From Microbacteriaceae bacterium (GTDB lineage Bacteria > Actinomycetota > Actinomycetes > Actinomycetales > Microbacteriaceae), in contig JAODMH010000086.1 in NCBI GenBank assembly GCA_025465035.1, forward strand, positions 1 to 46,053: a stretch of DNA of 46,053 nucleotides, in the 5' to 3' direction. Shown piece after piece: positions 8,491 through 16,182 of the stretch (position 1 is its first letter; each line of letters starts with the position of its first letter). The notes below the pieces were generated by a model that was not told the DNA's origin, did no database searches, and saw nothing but the letters and a program-made list of their open reading frames with translations. A program made the position numbers and the translations under genes.

Positions 8491-9005
8491 CACCCCTCCT
8501 GACCTTCGGCGGGCACGGCCCCGCAATCGCCGACACCGCCTGGGTCGCGCCGAACGCGACGGTCATCGGGCGAGTGACCCTCGGCCGGAATGCGAGCGTC
8601 TTCTACGGCGCTGTGCTGCGTGCGGATTCGGACTCGATCACGATCGGCGACGACAGCAATATCCAGGACAACGTCTCCGTACACTGCGACGTGGGTGTGC
8701 CGACGCTGGTCGGCAAACGCGTGAGCGTCGGTCACTCCGCGGTGCTTCACGGCTGCACCGTGGAGGACGACTGTCTCATAGGGATGGGCGCGACAGTGCT
8801 CAACGGCGCCGTCATCGGCGCCGGATCGCTGGTCGCAGCGGGTGCGGTCGTGCTCGAGGGAACCCTCGTGCCGGCCGGCTCACTGGTCGCGGGCGTTCCG
8901 GCGAAGGTGCGCAGGGAGCTCAGCGCCGAGGAACGCGAACACGTGACGGCCAACGCGACGCACTATGTCGCTCTCAGCCGGCAGCACGCGGAAGTCGCCC
9001 AGTAG
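8487..9005 (+). CDS. Gamma-class carbonic anhydrase-like protein (left-handed beta helix)
   Basis: A 172-residue hexapeptide-repeat protein. Repeats such as VIGRVTLG, SITIGDD and CLIGMGATVLNG form a left-handed beta helix. H66, H83 and H88 (VHCDVG, VGHSAVLH) match the three zinc-binding histidines of gamma carbonic anhydrases in the YrdA/PaaY/CaiE group, so metal binding is likely. Hydration of CO2 or a thioesterase role are both known in the group. It begins inside the stop codon of the PadR gene (ATGA overlap), implying co-transcription. The functional link to the regulator is unclear. Confidence 0.88.
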   Translation: MTPLLTFGGHGPAIADTAWVAPNATVIGRVTLGRNASVFYGAVLRADSDSITIGDDSNIQDNVSVHCDVGVPTLVGKRVSVGHSAVLHGCTVEDDCLIGMGATVLNGAVIGAGSLVAAGAVVLEGTLVPAGSLVAGVPAKVRRELSAEEREHVTANATHYVALSRQHAEVAQ

Positions 9006-9023
9006 CTCGTCTACGGCAGCGAA

Positions 9024-9344
9024 TCAGCGGCGCGTAGCGAGCACGGCCACGATCAAGGCGCCGATCGGCAGCAACCCGATCACGAGCGCGATTGTCGGGA
9101 GTGTCTTCCGGTTGGAACGCATCAGACCGATGATCGCAAGCACCACGGAGGCGATGCTGAGCCCGGCCCCGACGAAGAAGACGACGATGCTCGGCCCCGG
9201 TCCGCCGCCAGAGCCATTGAGCGCGTAGTCGATCCCGCTGACGAAACCCCAGTAACCGACCGCGGCACCCACGACCGCGAGGGCGAGGGCCGTGATGGCG
9301 AGCCGGGTGTGGGCGGGCCGAGCCGGTGTCTCTGTACTGGTCAT
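9024..9344 (-). CDS. Small membrane protein, about 3 transmembrane segments, unknown function
   Basis: A 106-residue protein with hydrophobic segments at about residues 15-38, 50-75 and 82-102 separated by a glycine-rich loop (NGSGGGPGPS), ending in a basic ATRR tail. AGGGAG lies 6 nt before the ATG at 9344; another ATG directly ahead at 9347 is possible. It follows ftsY by about 20 bp on the same strand and is probably co-transcribed with it. I recognise no family beyond a DUF4190-like appearance, and no function is assigned. Confidence 0.75.
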   Translation of the reverse strand: MTSTETPARPAHTRLAITALALAVVGAAVGYWGFVSGIDYALNGSGGGPGPSIVVFFVGAGLSIASVVLAIIGLMRSNRKTLPTIALVIGLLPIGALIVAVLATRR

Positions 9345-9365
9345 CATGAGCTCCCTTGTCGGCAC

Positions 9366-10235
9366 TCAGCCAATGAGATTCTGCACGAAAACGTGCGGAG
9401 TGAAGCCGGTGAGATCGTTGATCCCCTCCCCCTGACCGATGAGTTTGATCGGGATGCCGGTCTTCTCCTGCACGGCGAGAACGAAGCCGCCCTTCGCGGA
9501 GCCGTCGAGTTTCGTCAGCACGAGCCCGGTGACCCCGGCATGCTCGATGAATGCCTCGGCCTGGGCGAGGCCGTTCTGTCCGGTCGTCGCGTCGAGCACG
9601 AGAAGCACCTCGGCGATCTCGGTCTGCTTCTCGATCACCCGCCGCACCTTGGCGAGCTCATCCATCAGCCCGCTCTTCGTCTGCAGCCTGCCCGCCGTGT
9701 CGATGATCGCGATGTCGATTCCCTCGTTGCGCGCACGCTCGACGGTCTGGAATGCGACGGATGCCGGATCTTGTCCGTGCTGCTGCGGTCGCTGTATCGA
9801 CGCTCCGCCGCGCTCGGCCCAGGTCGCGAGTTGCTCGACCGCGGCCGCGCGGAACGTGTCGGCCGCGCCCACGATCACCGTCCGTCCGTAGCCGGTCAGG
9901 AACTTGGCGAATTTGCCGATCGTCGTGGTCTTGCCGACGCCGTTCACGCCGACGACGAGCACTACAGCGGGACGAGCCGTGAGGGTGAGGGTCGGATTCA
10001 ACCGCGCGAGGCGTTCCTCGAGGGTCTCGCGCAGCATCCGCCTCAGGTCCGCGGGATCCGTGGTGTTGTACTTGCGCACGTTCGCGCGAAGCTCCTCGAT
10101 CACGGCGTCCGTCAGGTCAGAGCCGAAGTCGGCGGTGATGAGGGCGTCTTCGAGATCGTCCCAGGTTTCATCGTCGATGGTCTTGCGGGAGAACATCCCC
10201 TTGAGTGCGCCCGACAGGGACCAGGGAGAAGCCAT
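9366..10235 (-). CDS. ftsY: Signal recognition particle receptor FtsY
   Basis: A 289-residue SRP-type GTPase that docks ribosome-SRP complexes at the membrane. The helical N domain (residues 1-85) precedes the G domain with G1 GVNGVGKTT (96-104), ADTFRAAA, the DTAGR motif and TKLDGSAKGG. The long acidic A domain of E. coli FtsY is missing, as is common in this group. The ATG at 10235 (MASPWSL) follows AGGGAGAA. Longer open reading upstream runs through a hairpin and is unlikely to be coding. It sits in the conserved smc-ftsY neighbourhood, but here an EVE-MarR pair on the other strand separates it from smc. Confidence 0.96.
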   Translation of the reverse strand: MASPWSLSGALKGMFSRKTIDDETWDDLEDALITADFGSDLTDAVIEELRANVRKYNTTDPADLRRMLRETLEERLARLNPTLTLTARPAVVLVVGVNGVGKTTTIGKFAKFLTGYGRTVIVGAADTFRAAAVEQLATWAERGGASIQRPQQHGQDPASVAFQTVERARNEGIDIAIIDTAGRLQTKSGLMDELAKVRRVIEKQTEIAEVLLVLDATTGQNGLAQAEAFIEHAGVTGLVLTKLDGSAKGGFVLAVQEKTGIPIKLIGQGEGINDLTGFTPHVFVQNLIG

Positions 10236-10311
10236 GTGATAAATGTACCTGTCGAAGGGGGACGGACGATGGATGCTGAGCCCCGACAACCTTCGAACGC
10301 CGAATTGCGTG

Positions 10312-10346
10312 TTTCCGCCCTTCGAACGCCTTGCGAAGGGCGGAAA
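10312..10346. repeat. Perfect 13 bp stem-loop between ftsY and the EVE gene
   Basis: TTTCCGCCCTTCG (10312-10324) is mirrored exactly by CGAAGGGCGGAAA (10334-10346) around a 9 nt loop. The 11-mer CTTCGAACGCC occurs at 10291-10301 and again at 10320-10330, overlapping the stem. It lies between two divergent genes, so it is not a terminator for either. It could act in the ftsY leader or be another member of the palindromic repeats seen elsewhere in this window. Confidence 0.6.
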
Positions 10347-10453
10347 GATGCGACTCACGATGTTCACTCGCGCACTCTTGACGGGAGAATAGTATGCGCG
10401 CATAGTAGTATGATGACCGAGATTGCAACCGCCCACGTCGTCTCGGGTACCCC

Positions 10454-10870
10454 ATGACAGCCTGGCTGGGCGTGGTCTCGCGCAGCCACGTGCTGCGCGG
10501 TGTCGGGCTGGGCATCGCCCAGGTCAACCACGGCAAGCAGCCACCGCTCGCCCGCATGCACGCCGGGGACGCGCTCGTGTATTACTCGCCGCGAACCGAC
10601 TACCCGGATGGCGAACCGCTGCAGGCATTCACCGCCGTCGGGCGCATTGCGGATGACGAACTCTGGCAGGCCGACGAGGGCAGCTTCCGGCCATGGCGGC
10701 GGCGTGTCGACTGGGATGCCGCGGCTCACGAGGTTCCGATCCGGCCGCTGATTGGCCGGCTCGAGTTCACCGTCGGGCAGAACTGGGGTTACCTGCTGCA
10801 CCGCGGACTGCTCACCATCAGCGACGCCGACCTCGACATCATCCGAACCGAAATGACGACAGCGGCATGA
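10454..10870 (+). CDS. EVE-domain protein (UPF0310-like)
   Basis: A 138-residue single-domain protein. The opening TAWLGVVSRSHVLRGV, the basic-glycine segment GKQPPLARMHAGDALVYYSPR and the TAVGRI strand match the EVE/UPF0310 fold, related to PUA and YTH domains, which bind modified bases in nucleic acids. Stand-alone EVE proteins are often near defence or RNA-modification genes. Here the only partner is a MarR regulator whose ATG overlaps this stop codon by 4 nt. The role is not established, and no restriction nuclease is adjacent. Confidence 0.82.
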   Translation: MTAWLGVVSRSHVLRGVGLGIAQVNHGKQPPLARMHAGDALVYYSPRTDYPDGEPLQAFTAVGRIADDELWQADEGSFRPWRRRVDWDAAAHEVPIRPLIGRLEFTVGQNWGYLLHRGLLTISDADLDIIRTEMTTAA

Positions 10871-11325
10871 CACGACTGGCCACCGGTTTCGAGCGTGCAG
10901 ACGACAGCACCGGACTGCTGCTCTGGCAGGCGACGAACCGTTGGCAGTCCGCTCAGCGCGCGACGCTCAAACCCTTCGAACTGACGCACGTGCAGTTCGT
11001 GCTGCTGGCCTCGCTCACGTGGCTTGCCGCCGACAACATGGTGACTCAGCGCGCACTGGCCGACCACGCCGCGATGGACCCCATGATGACCTCGCAGGTG
11101 CTGCGTGCGCTCGAGGCGAGGGGTTTCGTCAGGCGACTACCACATCCGGATGACCGGCGGGCGATGCTCGTGGAGGTCACCGACGCCGGCACCTCGCTCG
11201 TCAATCGCGCGATCGGCGCGGTCGAGCGCTGCGACGCCGACTTCTTCGGGCCGCTTGGCGAGCTCCGCCGAGGCTTCCACGCTGCCCTGTCGCAGTTGGC
11301 TAGCTCGCCTCCCGCTCCTGCCTGA
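10867..11325 (+). CDS. MarR-family transcriptional regulator
   Basis: A 152-residue protein with the MarR winged-helix arrangement: LTHVQFVLLASLTWL, then VTQRALADHAAMDPMMTSQVLRAL as helix-turn-helix, and the wing RRLPHPDDRRAMLVEVTDAG with the conserved D-x-R. It would act as a homodimeric DNA-binding repressor. It is translationally coupled to the EVE gene (ATGA overlap) and its 3' end overlaps the end of smc by 26 bp on the opposite strand. The target genes are unknown. Confidence 0.9.
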   Translation: MTRLATGFERADDSTGLLLWQATNRWQSAQRATLKPFELTHVQFVLLASLTWLAADNMVTQRALADHAAMDPMMTSQVLRALEARGFVRRLPHPDDRRAMLVEVTDAGTSLVNRAIGAVERCDADFFGPLGELRRGFHAALSQLASSPPAPA

Positions 11326-14300
11326 CGCGCTGGCCGACGACCGCACTCACTCCGTCTTGCCGCATCGAGACGCCGTAGAGGGCATCCGCGATCTCCATCG
11401 TGCGCTTCTGATGGGTGATGACGATGAGTTGTGAGGTCTGGCGAAGGTCCTCGAAGATCGTGAGCAGGCGGCCGAGGTTCGCATCGTCGAGCGCCGCCTC
11501 GACCTCGTCCATGATGTAGAACGGGCTGGGGCGGGCCTTGAAAATCGCGATCAGCAGTGCGACCGCGGCGAGCGAGCGCTCACCTCCGCTCAGCAGCGAG
11601 AGACGCTCGATCTTCTTGCCAGCCGGCTTCACGGTCACCTCGATGCCGGTCGTGAGCATGTCGTCCGGATCGGTGAGATGGATGCTGCCGGTGCCGCCAG
11701 GGAACAGGACCGGAAAGACGTTGTTGAATGCCGCACGGGTGTCTTCGAACGCGCTGGAGAAGATATCCTGCATCTTCTCATCGATCTCGTCGATGATCGT
11801 GAGCAAATCCTTGCGGGTGCCCGTGAGGTCGGTGAGCTGCTCCGTGAGGAACTTGTGGCGTTGCTCGAGAGCGGCGAACTCCTCGAGCGCGAGCGGGTTG
11901 ACCCGGCCGAGCTGCCCGAGCTTGCGTTCGGCCTTCGCGAGCCGCGCTTCCTGCTCGGCGCGCACGTAACGGATGCCCACCGAAAACGCAGGAGATCCGT
12001 GCGAATCGGGCCGATCCGGGTCGATCACAGACGGCTCGTCACCGATCTCCTGCGTTTTCGGCACGGACGGGTCGGGCGACATCGGGTCGGCCGACACCAG
12101 TTGCTCCGGACCGTACTCGGCCACCAGCACGTCCTCGACGAGACCGAGTTCTTCGCCGGCACGCTCGAGCAGGCTCGAGAGGTGCAGCTTCTTCTCGTAG
12201 ACCTGCATCTCCAGTCCGTGGACGCTTTCGCCGATCGCGGTCAGGCGCTCGCGCAGCGCATTCTCGCTTCGGCGCAGCTCGGCCAGCTCCTCGTTCTGCG
12301 CCGAACGCTCTGACTCGCGCGCCGCGAGTTCGAGGCGCGCCTGCGATACCGAGCGATCGACGGAGTCCAGTACGGCCGGCAGGGTGTCGATGACGGTCTG
12401 GGCGGATGCCACCTGCCGACGACGGATGACAGCTCGCCGCGCGGCCTCCTCTGCGGCCGCACGGTCGGCCTCGAGCTGTCTCTCCAGCTGTACGGCGCGC
12501 AACTGCTCGGCGCGCACGCGCTCCCTGGCCGTCTCGACCTGCAGCCGCGCCTCGACCTCGCGCTCGCGCGCCTCCTCGAGTTCGGCGAGCACACCGTCGC
12601 GCGCCGCGACATCGAGCATGGGCCTCGGACGTGAGGATGCCGTCTCCAGCTCGTGCTTCGTCCTGTCTGCCGCGGCAGCGGCATCTGCCACGGCGTCGGT
12701 CGCGAGTCCGAGGCCGCGGTCCAGGCGCTCGGCCTCCGCCTGAGCTGCCTCGACCTGCACGCGCACGCGGTTGAGCTTCTCGGTCTGGGCGGCGAGCTGC
12801 GCGTCGAACTGCCGGAGGGCGGCGAGCGCACGCGCGGACTGTTCCTTCGCGACCTCGAGGCGCCCACGCTGCTCCGCGAGGGCGAAGCGTGCCCGCTCGA
12901 TGAGCGAGGTCACCTCCCGCAGTCGGTCCTGCGCGGCATCCCTGTCGGCGACGAGTTCGAGCCGAGACCGTTTGGCGCCAGAACCACCGCGCAACACGTA
13001 TTCGGAGAGCACATCGCCGGCCTTGGTGATGACCGTGGTGAAGCCGCCCGACAAGCCCAGCCACGCCCCACGGGCCGCGGCGAGATCGTCCGCCACGAGG
13101 ATGCCCGTCAGCAGGCTGATCACACCGGAGGGCGCCGTCACGACGCTTGCCGCCGTCACGATCCTGTCGAGGTCCGCCGGGTTGAGGACCGCCGACTCTG
13201 CGTTAGCGATCACGATCTCGACCCGCCCGAAGTCGTTGGTGCCGGAATGCTCGATGGCGTCGAAGGCCGCGTCGCGCGTCTCGGCGAGCACGGCGTCGGC
13301 GAGTGAGCCGAGGGCCGCGGCGATGGCGGCCTCGTAGCCGGGCTGAACCTGCACGTGCTCCGCGACGAGACCGCGGATGCCGCCGAGCCCGGCCGCGACG
13401 AGTGCGCTCGATCCGTCCTTCTGGTCGAGTGCGGAGGAGAGCGCGCTGGTGCGCGCCGCGAGGGCGTCCCGCTCCCGCTCGTGCCCGTGCAGCTGCTCGC
13501 GCAGTCGTTCGATCTCCGCCTCGGCATCCGTGACCTCCGCCTGGGCCGTCTCGTAGGCGGCGTCCAGATCGGTTTCGCCGGAGTCGGCGATCGCCGCATC
13601 CGTCTCCAGCTGGGCGAACTCGGCCTGGGCCTGCTCGCGGCGAACCTGGGCGGCATCGAGGGCGTTCTGCTGGCGCAACACCTCACCGCGCACGGCCGCC
13701 AGACGGGACGCCGCCGTGTCGGCCTGTCCGCGTAGCCCCGCGATCTCGAGGTCGTGGCGGGAGACGAGAGAGGACTGGTAGGCGATCTGCTCGTCCAGTC
13801 CGTCGAGGTTCGCGCGCGCGGCCGCGGTCGCCTGCTGGGCTTCCCGCCAGGCTCCCTCGGCCTGGACGACGGTCTCTGCGAGGCGCCCGGCCTCGTCCTT
13901 CGCGTCGGCGACCATCTGGCGAGTCACGCCCTGACCGACCTCCGGAGCGTCGTTCTGTTGGCCGAGCAACGCCAGCCGCTGGTTGGCGAGCGTATAGAGG
14001 CTGCGCAGGCGTTCCTGCACCGATTCCAGCCCGAAGGCGGTGCGACGCGCGAGATCGACGGCATCGCCCTCCTGCGCCTGCTCGATGTGCTGGCCCCGCA
14101 GCCTGTTCTGGTCGAGCTGCTCCTGCAGCACGATGCGCTCCGTCTTGCGTTCGCTTTCGCTGCGGCTTGCCGCGGTGATGGCTGCGCGCAGTTCGACGAC
14201 CTCGTCGGCGAGGAGCCTGGCGCGGGCATCCCTGACGATCGCCGCGATCGACTGGGCCTCTTTCGCGATCTCTGCCTGGTGGCCGAGCGGCTTGAGCTGA

Positions 14301-14899
14301 CGCCTGATCTCACCGGCGAGGTCGCTCAGTCGGGTCAGGTTGGCCTGCATGGCGTCGAGTTTGCGGATCGTCTTCTCTTTGCGACGACGATGCTTCAGGA
14401 TGCCGGCGGCCTCCTCGATGAACCCTCGGCGGTCTTCCGGGCTCGCGTGCAGTACGGCGTCGAGCTGCCCCTGGCCGACGATGACGTGCATCTCGCGGCC
14501 GAGACCGGAGTCGCTGAGTAGTTCCTGCACGTCCAGGAGGCGACAGGTGTCTCCGTTGATCGCGTATTCGCTGCCGCCATTGCGGAACAGGGTGCGGCTG
14601 ATCGTGACCTCGGCGTAGTCGATCGGGAGGGCGCCATCCGCGTTGTCGATCGTGAGGACGACCTCGGCCCGCCCCAGCGGCCCCTTGGTGGCCGTGCCCG
14701 CGAAGATGACATCCTCCATCTTGCCGCCGCGCAGGGTCTTGGCGCCCTGCTCGCCCATGACCCAGGCGAGGGCGTCGACGACGTTGGATTTGCCGGAACC
14801 GTTCGGGCCGACGACACAGGTCACGCCCTGCTCGAAAGCGAAAGTGGTCGGCTGCGCAAAGGACTTGAACCCCTTGAGGGTCAGGCTCTTGAGATACAA
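11300..14899 (-). CDS. smc: Chromosome segregation ATPase SMC (with palindromic insert)
   Basis: A 1199-residue condensin subunit. The N-terminal head has Walker A GPNGSGKSN (31-39) and the following segment NVVDALAWVMGEQGAK. Long coiled coils flank a glycine-rich hinge at roughly 510-670. The C-terminal head carries the signature LSGGERSLAAVAL and Walker B FYIMDEVEAALDD. It forms a dimer that loads with ScpA/ScpB and organises the chromosome. Residues about 947-974, at a length-variable spot between the distal coil and the GRVNPLALEEF head segment, are encoded by an 82 bp palindromic element (11980-12061) read in frame. No frameshift is seen. The 3' end overlaps the MarR gene by 26 bp. Confidence 0.97.
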   Translation of the reverse strand: MYLKSLTLKGFKSFAQPTTFAFEQGVTCVVGPNGSGKSNVVDALAWVMGEQGAKTLRGGKMEDVIFAGTATKGPLGRAEVVLTIDNADGALPIDYAEVTISRTLFRNGGSEYAINGDTCRLLDVQELLSDSGLGREMHVIVGQGQLDAVLHASPEDRRGFIEEAAGILKHRRRKEKTIRKLDAMQANLTRLSDLAGEIRRQLKPLGHQAEIAKEAQSIAAIVRDARARLLADEVVELRAAITAASRSESERKTERIVLQEQLDQNRLRGQHIEQAQEGDAVDLARRTAFGLESVQERLRSLYTLANQRLALLGQQNDAPEVGQGVTRQMVADAKDEAGRLAETVVQAEGAWREAQQATAAARANLDGLDEQIAYQSSLVSRHDLEIAGLRGQADTAASRLAAVRGEVLRQQNALDAAQVRREQAQAEFAQLETDAAIADSGETDLDAAYETAQAEVTDAEAEIERLREQLHGHERERDALAARTSALSSALDQKDGSSALVAAGLGGIRGLVAEHVQVQPGYEAAIAAALGSLADAVLAETRDAAFDAIEHSGTNDFGRVEIVIANAESAVLNPADLDRIVTAASVVTAPSGVISLLTGILVADDLAAARGAWLGLSGGFTTVITKAGDVLSEYVLRGGSGAKRSRLELVADRDAAQDRLREVTSLIERARFALAEQRGRLEVAKEQSARALAALRQFDAQLAAQTEKLNRVRVQVEAAQAEAERLDRGLGLATDAVADAAAAADRTKHELETASSRPRPMLDVAARDGVLAELEEAREREVEARLQVETARERVRAEQLRAVQLERQLEADRAAAEEAARRAVIRRRQVASAQTVIDTLPAVLDSVDRSVSQARLELAARESERSAQNEELAELRRSENALRERLTAIGESVHGLEMQVYEKKLHLSSLLERAGEELGLVEDVLVAEYGPEQLVSADPMSPDPSVPKTQEIGDEPSVIDPDRPDSHGSPAFSVGIRYVRAEQEARLAKAERKLGQLGRVNPLALEEFAALEQRHKFLTEQLTDLTGTRKDLLTIIDEIDEKMQDIFSSAFEDTRAAFNNVFPVLFPGGTGSIHLTDPDDMLTTGIEVTVKPAGKKIERLSLLSGGERSLAAVALLIAIFKARPSPFYIMDEVEAALDDANLGRLLTIFEDLRQTSQLIVITHQKRTMEIADALYGVSMRQDGVSAVVGQRVRQEREAS
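11980..12061. repeat. Palindromic element inserted in frame in smc
   Basis: CCGAAAACGCAGGAGATC (11980-11997) and its exact reverse complement (12044-12061) form perfect 18 bp arms, extended by GTG/CAC after one mismatch, around a 46 nt interior. On the smc strand the arms encode PKTQEIGD and GSPAFSVG at the two edges of the insert. The stretch lies where SMC proteins vary in length, so the insertion is tolerated. The element resembles, in layout but not arm sequence, those at 16882-16980, 42607-42690 and 25283-25363. Confidence 0.85.
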
Positions 14900-15108
14900 G
14901 CTGCCGCCCTTTCGTGTCGCCCGGTTGCCTGCATCTACGGTACCGGAGTGCGGCCGACAAGCCGGGCAGGCTGGGCTGCGGCTTCTCGGATGACAGGCAG
15001 GCGCTTCAGGTCCGGCGAAAGCAACGCTTAGGTCTCGATTCGTGTTCGGAACGGGACTCCGATGTAGCCTGGTCGGCTGCCCTTCCGGGTGGGCAGAGAG
15101 GCGCCACC

Positions 15109-16182
15109 ATGACGGATTTCACGATCGAGGAGATCACGATCCCGGCAACCCTCGATACACCGGACGCCGCCGACTTCATCGCGACAGCGGAGGTGCGCAA
15201 CGCCGTGGAGGCGGCCGGCTACGGCACGGACGATCTCGCGTTCTCCGCCGCCGAACTGCTCCCGGACTGGCTCGATCAGGAGTACCAGCCGAAGCGACTG
15301 CTCGCCGCGCGGGTCGACGGACGGATCGTGGCTCATGCGGTCTACGAGACGCAGCCGGACGAGGACGCCGGCACCGCGTGGCTCGACGTGAAGGTACTCC
15401 CGGAATTCCGCCGTCGCGGGATCGGCGCAGCGCTCGCCGACCGCCTGGAGGCCATCGCCGATTTCGAGGGCCGCGGCAAACGCATCGTCTACGCGGTCTC
15501 GAGGGACGGGTCGGGCGCTCGCCTTCCCTCGCCAACCGGGTTCGGCTCGGTGCCGCGCGCCAATGACGAGGTGCGGTTTCTGCTCGGACGCGGCTATGCC
15601 CTCGAGCAGGTGGAGCGCGGTAGCCGGCTCGCGCTTCCACCAGACCCTGACGACCTTGCCCGCTGTCAGGACAGTGCCGCGTCCGCCGCGGGCCCGGACT
15701 ACGTCGAACATTTCTGGATCGATCACACACCGGAACGGTGGCGACGGGACATGGCACTGCTCTATACCCGCATGAGCACAGAGGCGCCGACCGCGGGCCT
15801 GGAAGAGCCGGAAGACGTGTGGACTGTCGAACGACTCGCGCTCCACGAGCGGCGCAGAGAATCGAGCCCGCGCATCCAGTTCGTCGCTGCCGTCGAGCAC
15901 AGGGCAACCGGCCGACTTGCCGGTTTCACCGAGTTGTCGGCTCCCGCGGAGTTGACCCGACCGGTCAGCCAGGAGGACACGATCGTGCTCGAGGAACACC
16001 GCGGGCACCGGCTCGGCATGCTGCTCAAGGTGGCGAACCTGCGACACCTCGAGCGTGTGCGCCCTGGCCATCCGGCCATCATCACCTTCAATGCCGAGGA
16101 GAACCGCCACATGCTCGACGTCAACGAAGCCGTGGGATTCCGGCCGATCGGCTACGAGGGGGCCTGGCTGAGGGTCGTCTGA
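15109..16182 (+). CDS. Tandem GNAT acetyltransferase
   Basis: A 357-residue protein with two GNAT folds. The first half has the acetyl-CoA binding motif VLPEFRRRGIGAAL (about residues 95-108). The second has EEHRGHRLGMLLKVANLRHL followed by the NAEENRHMLDVNEAVGFRPI block typical of the C-terminal part of the fold. Tandem GNAT architecture is shared with mycothiol synthase MshD, but key features do not allow that assignment here. AGAGAGG precedes the ATG at 15109. Its end overlaps the end of mutM on the other strand by 31 bp. The substrate is unknown. Confidence 0.85.
   Translation: MTDFTIEEITIPATLDTPDAADFIATAEVRNAVEAAGYGTDDLAFSAAELLPDWLDQEYQPKRLLAARVDGRIVAHAVYETQPDEDAGTAWLDVKVLPEFRRRGIGAALADRLEAIADFEGRGKRIVYAVSRDGSGARLPSPTGFGSVPRANDEVRFLLGRGYALEQVERGSRLALPPDPDDLARCQDSAASAAGPDYVEHFWIDHTPERWRRDMALLYTRMSTEAPTAGLEEPEDVWTVERLALHERRRESSPRIQFVAAVEHRATGRLAGFTELSAPAELTRPVSQEDTIVLEEHRGHRLGMLLKVANLRHLERVRPGHPAIITFNAEENRHMLDVNEAVGFRPIGYEGAWLRVV

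Noticed and set aside
9309-10457. Plus-strand open frame (382 codons) opposite ftsY
   Set aside because: It is complementary to the well-conserved ftsY coding sequence and has no recognisable domain.
15109-16182. Mycothiol synthase MshD
   Set aside because: The tandem GNAT layout is shared, but length, motifs and neighbourhood do not specifically support MshD, so only the general family is called.
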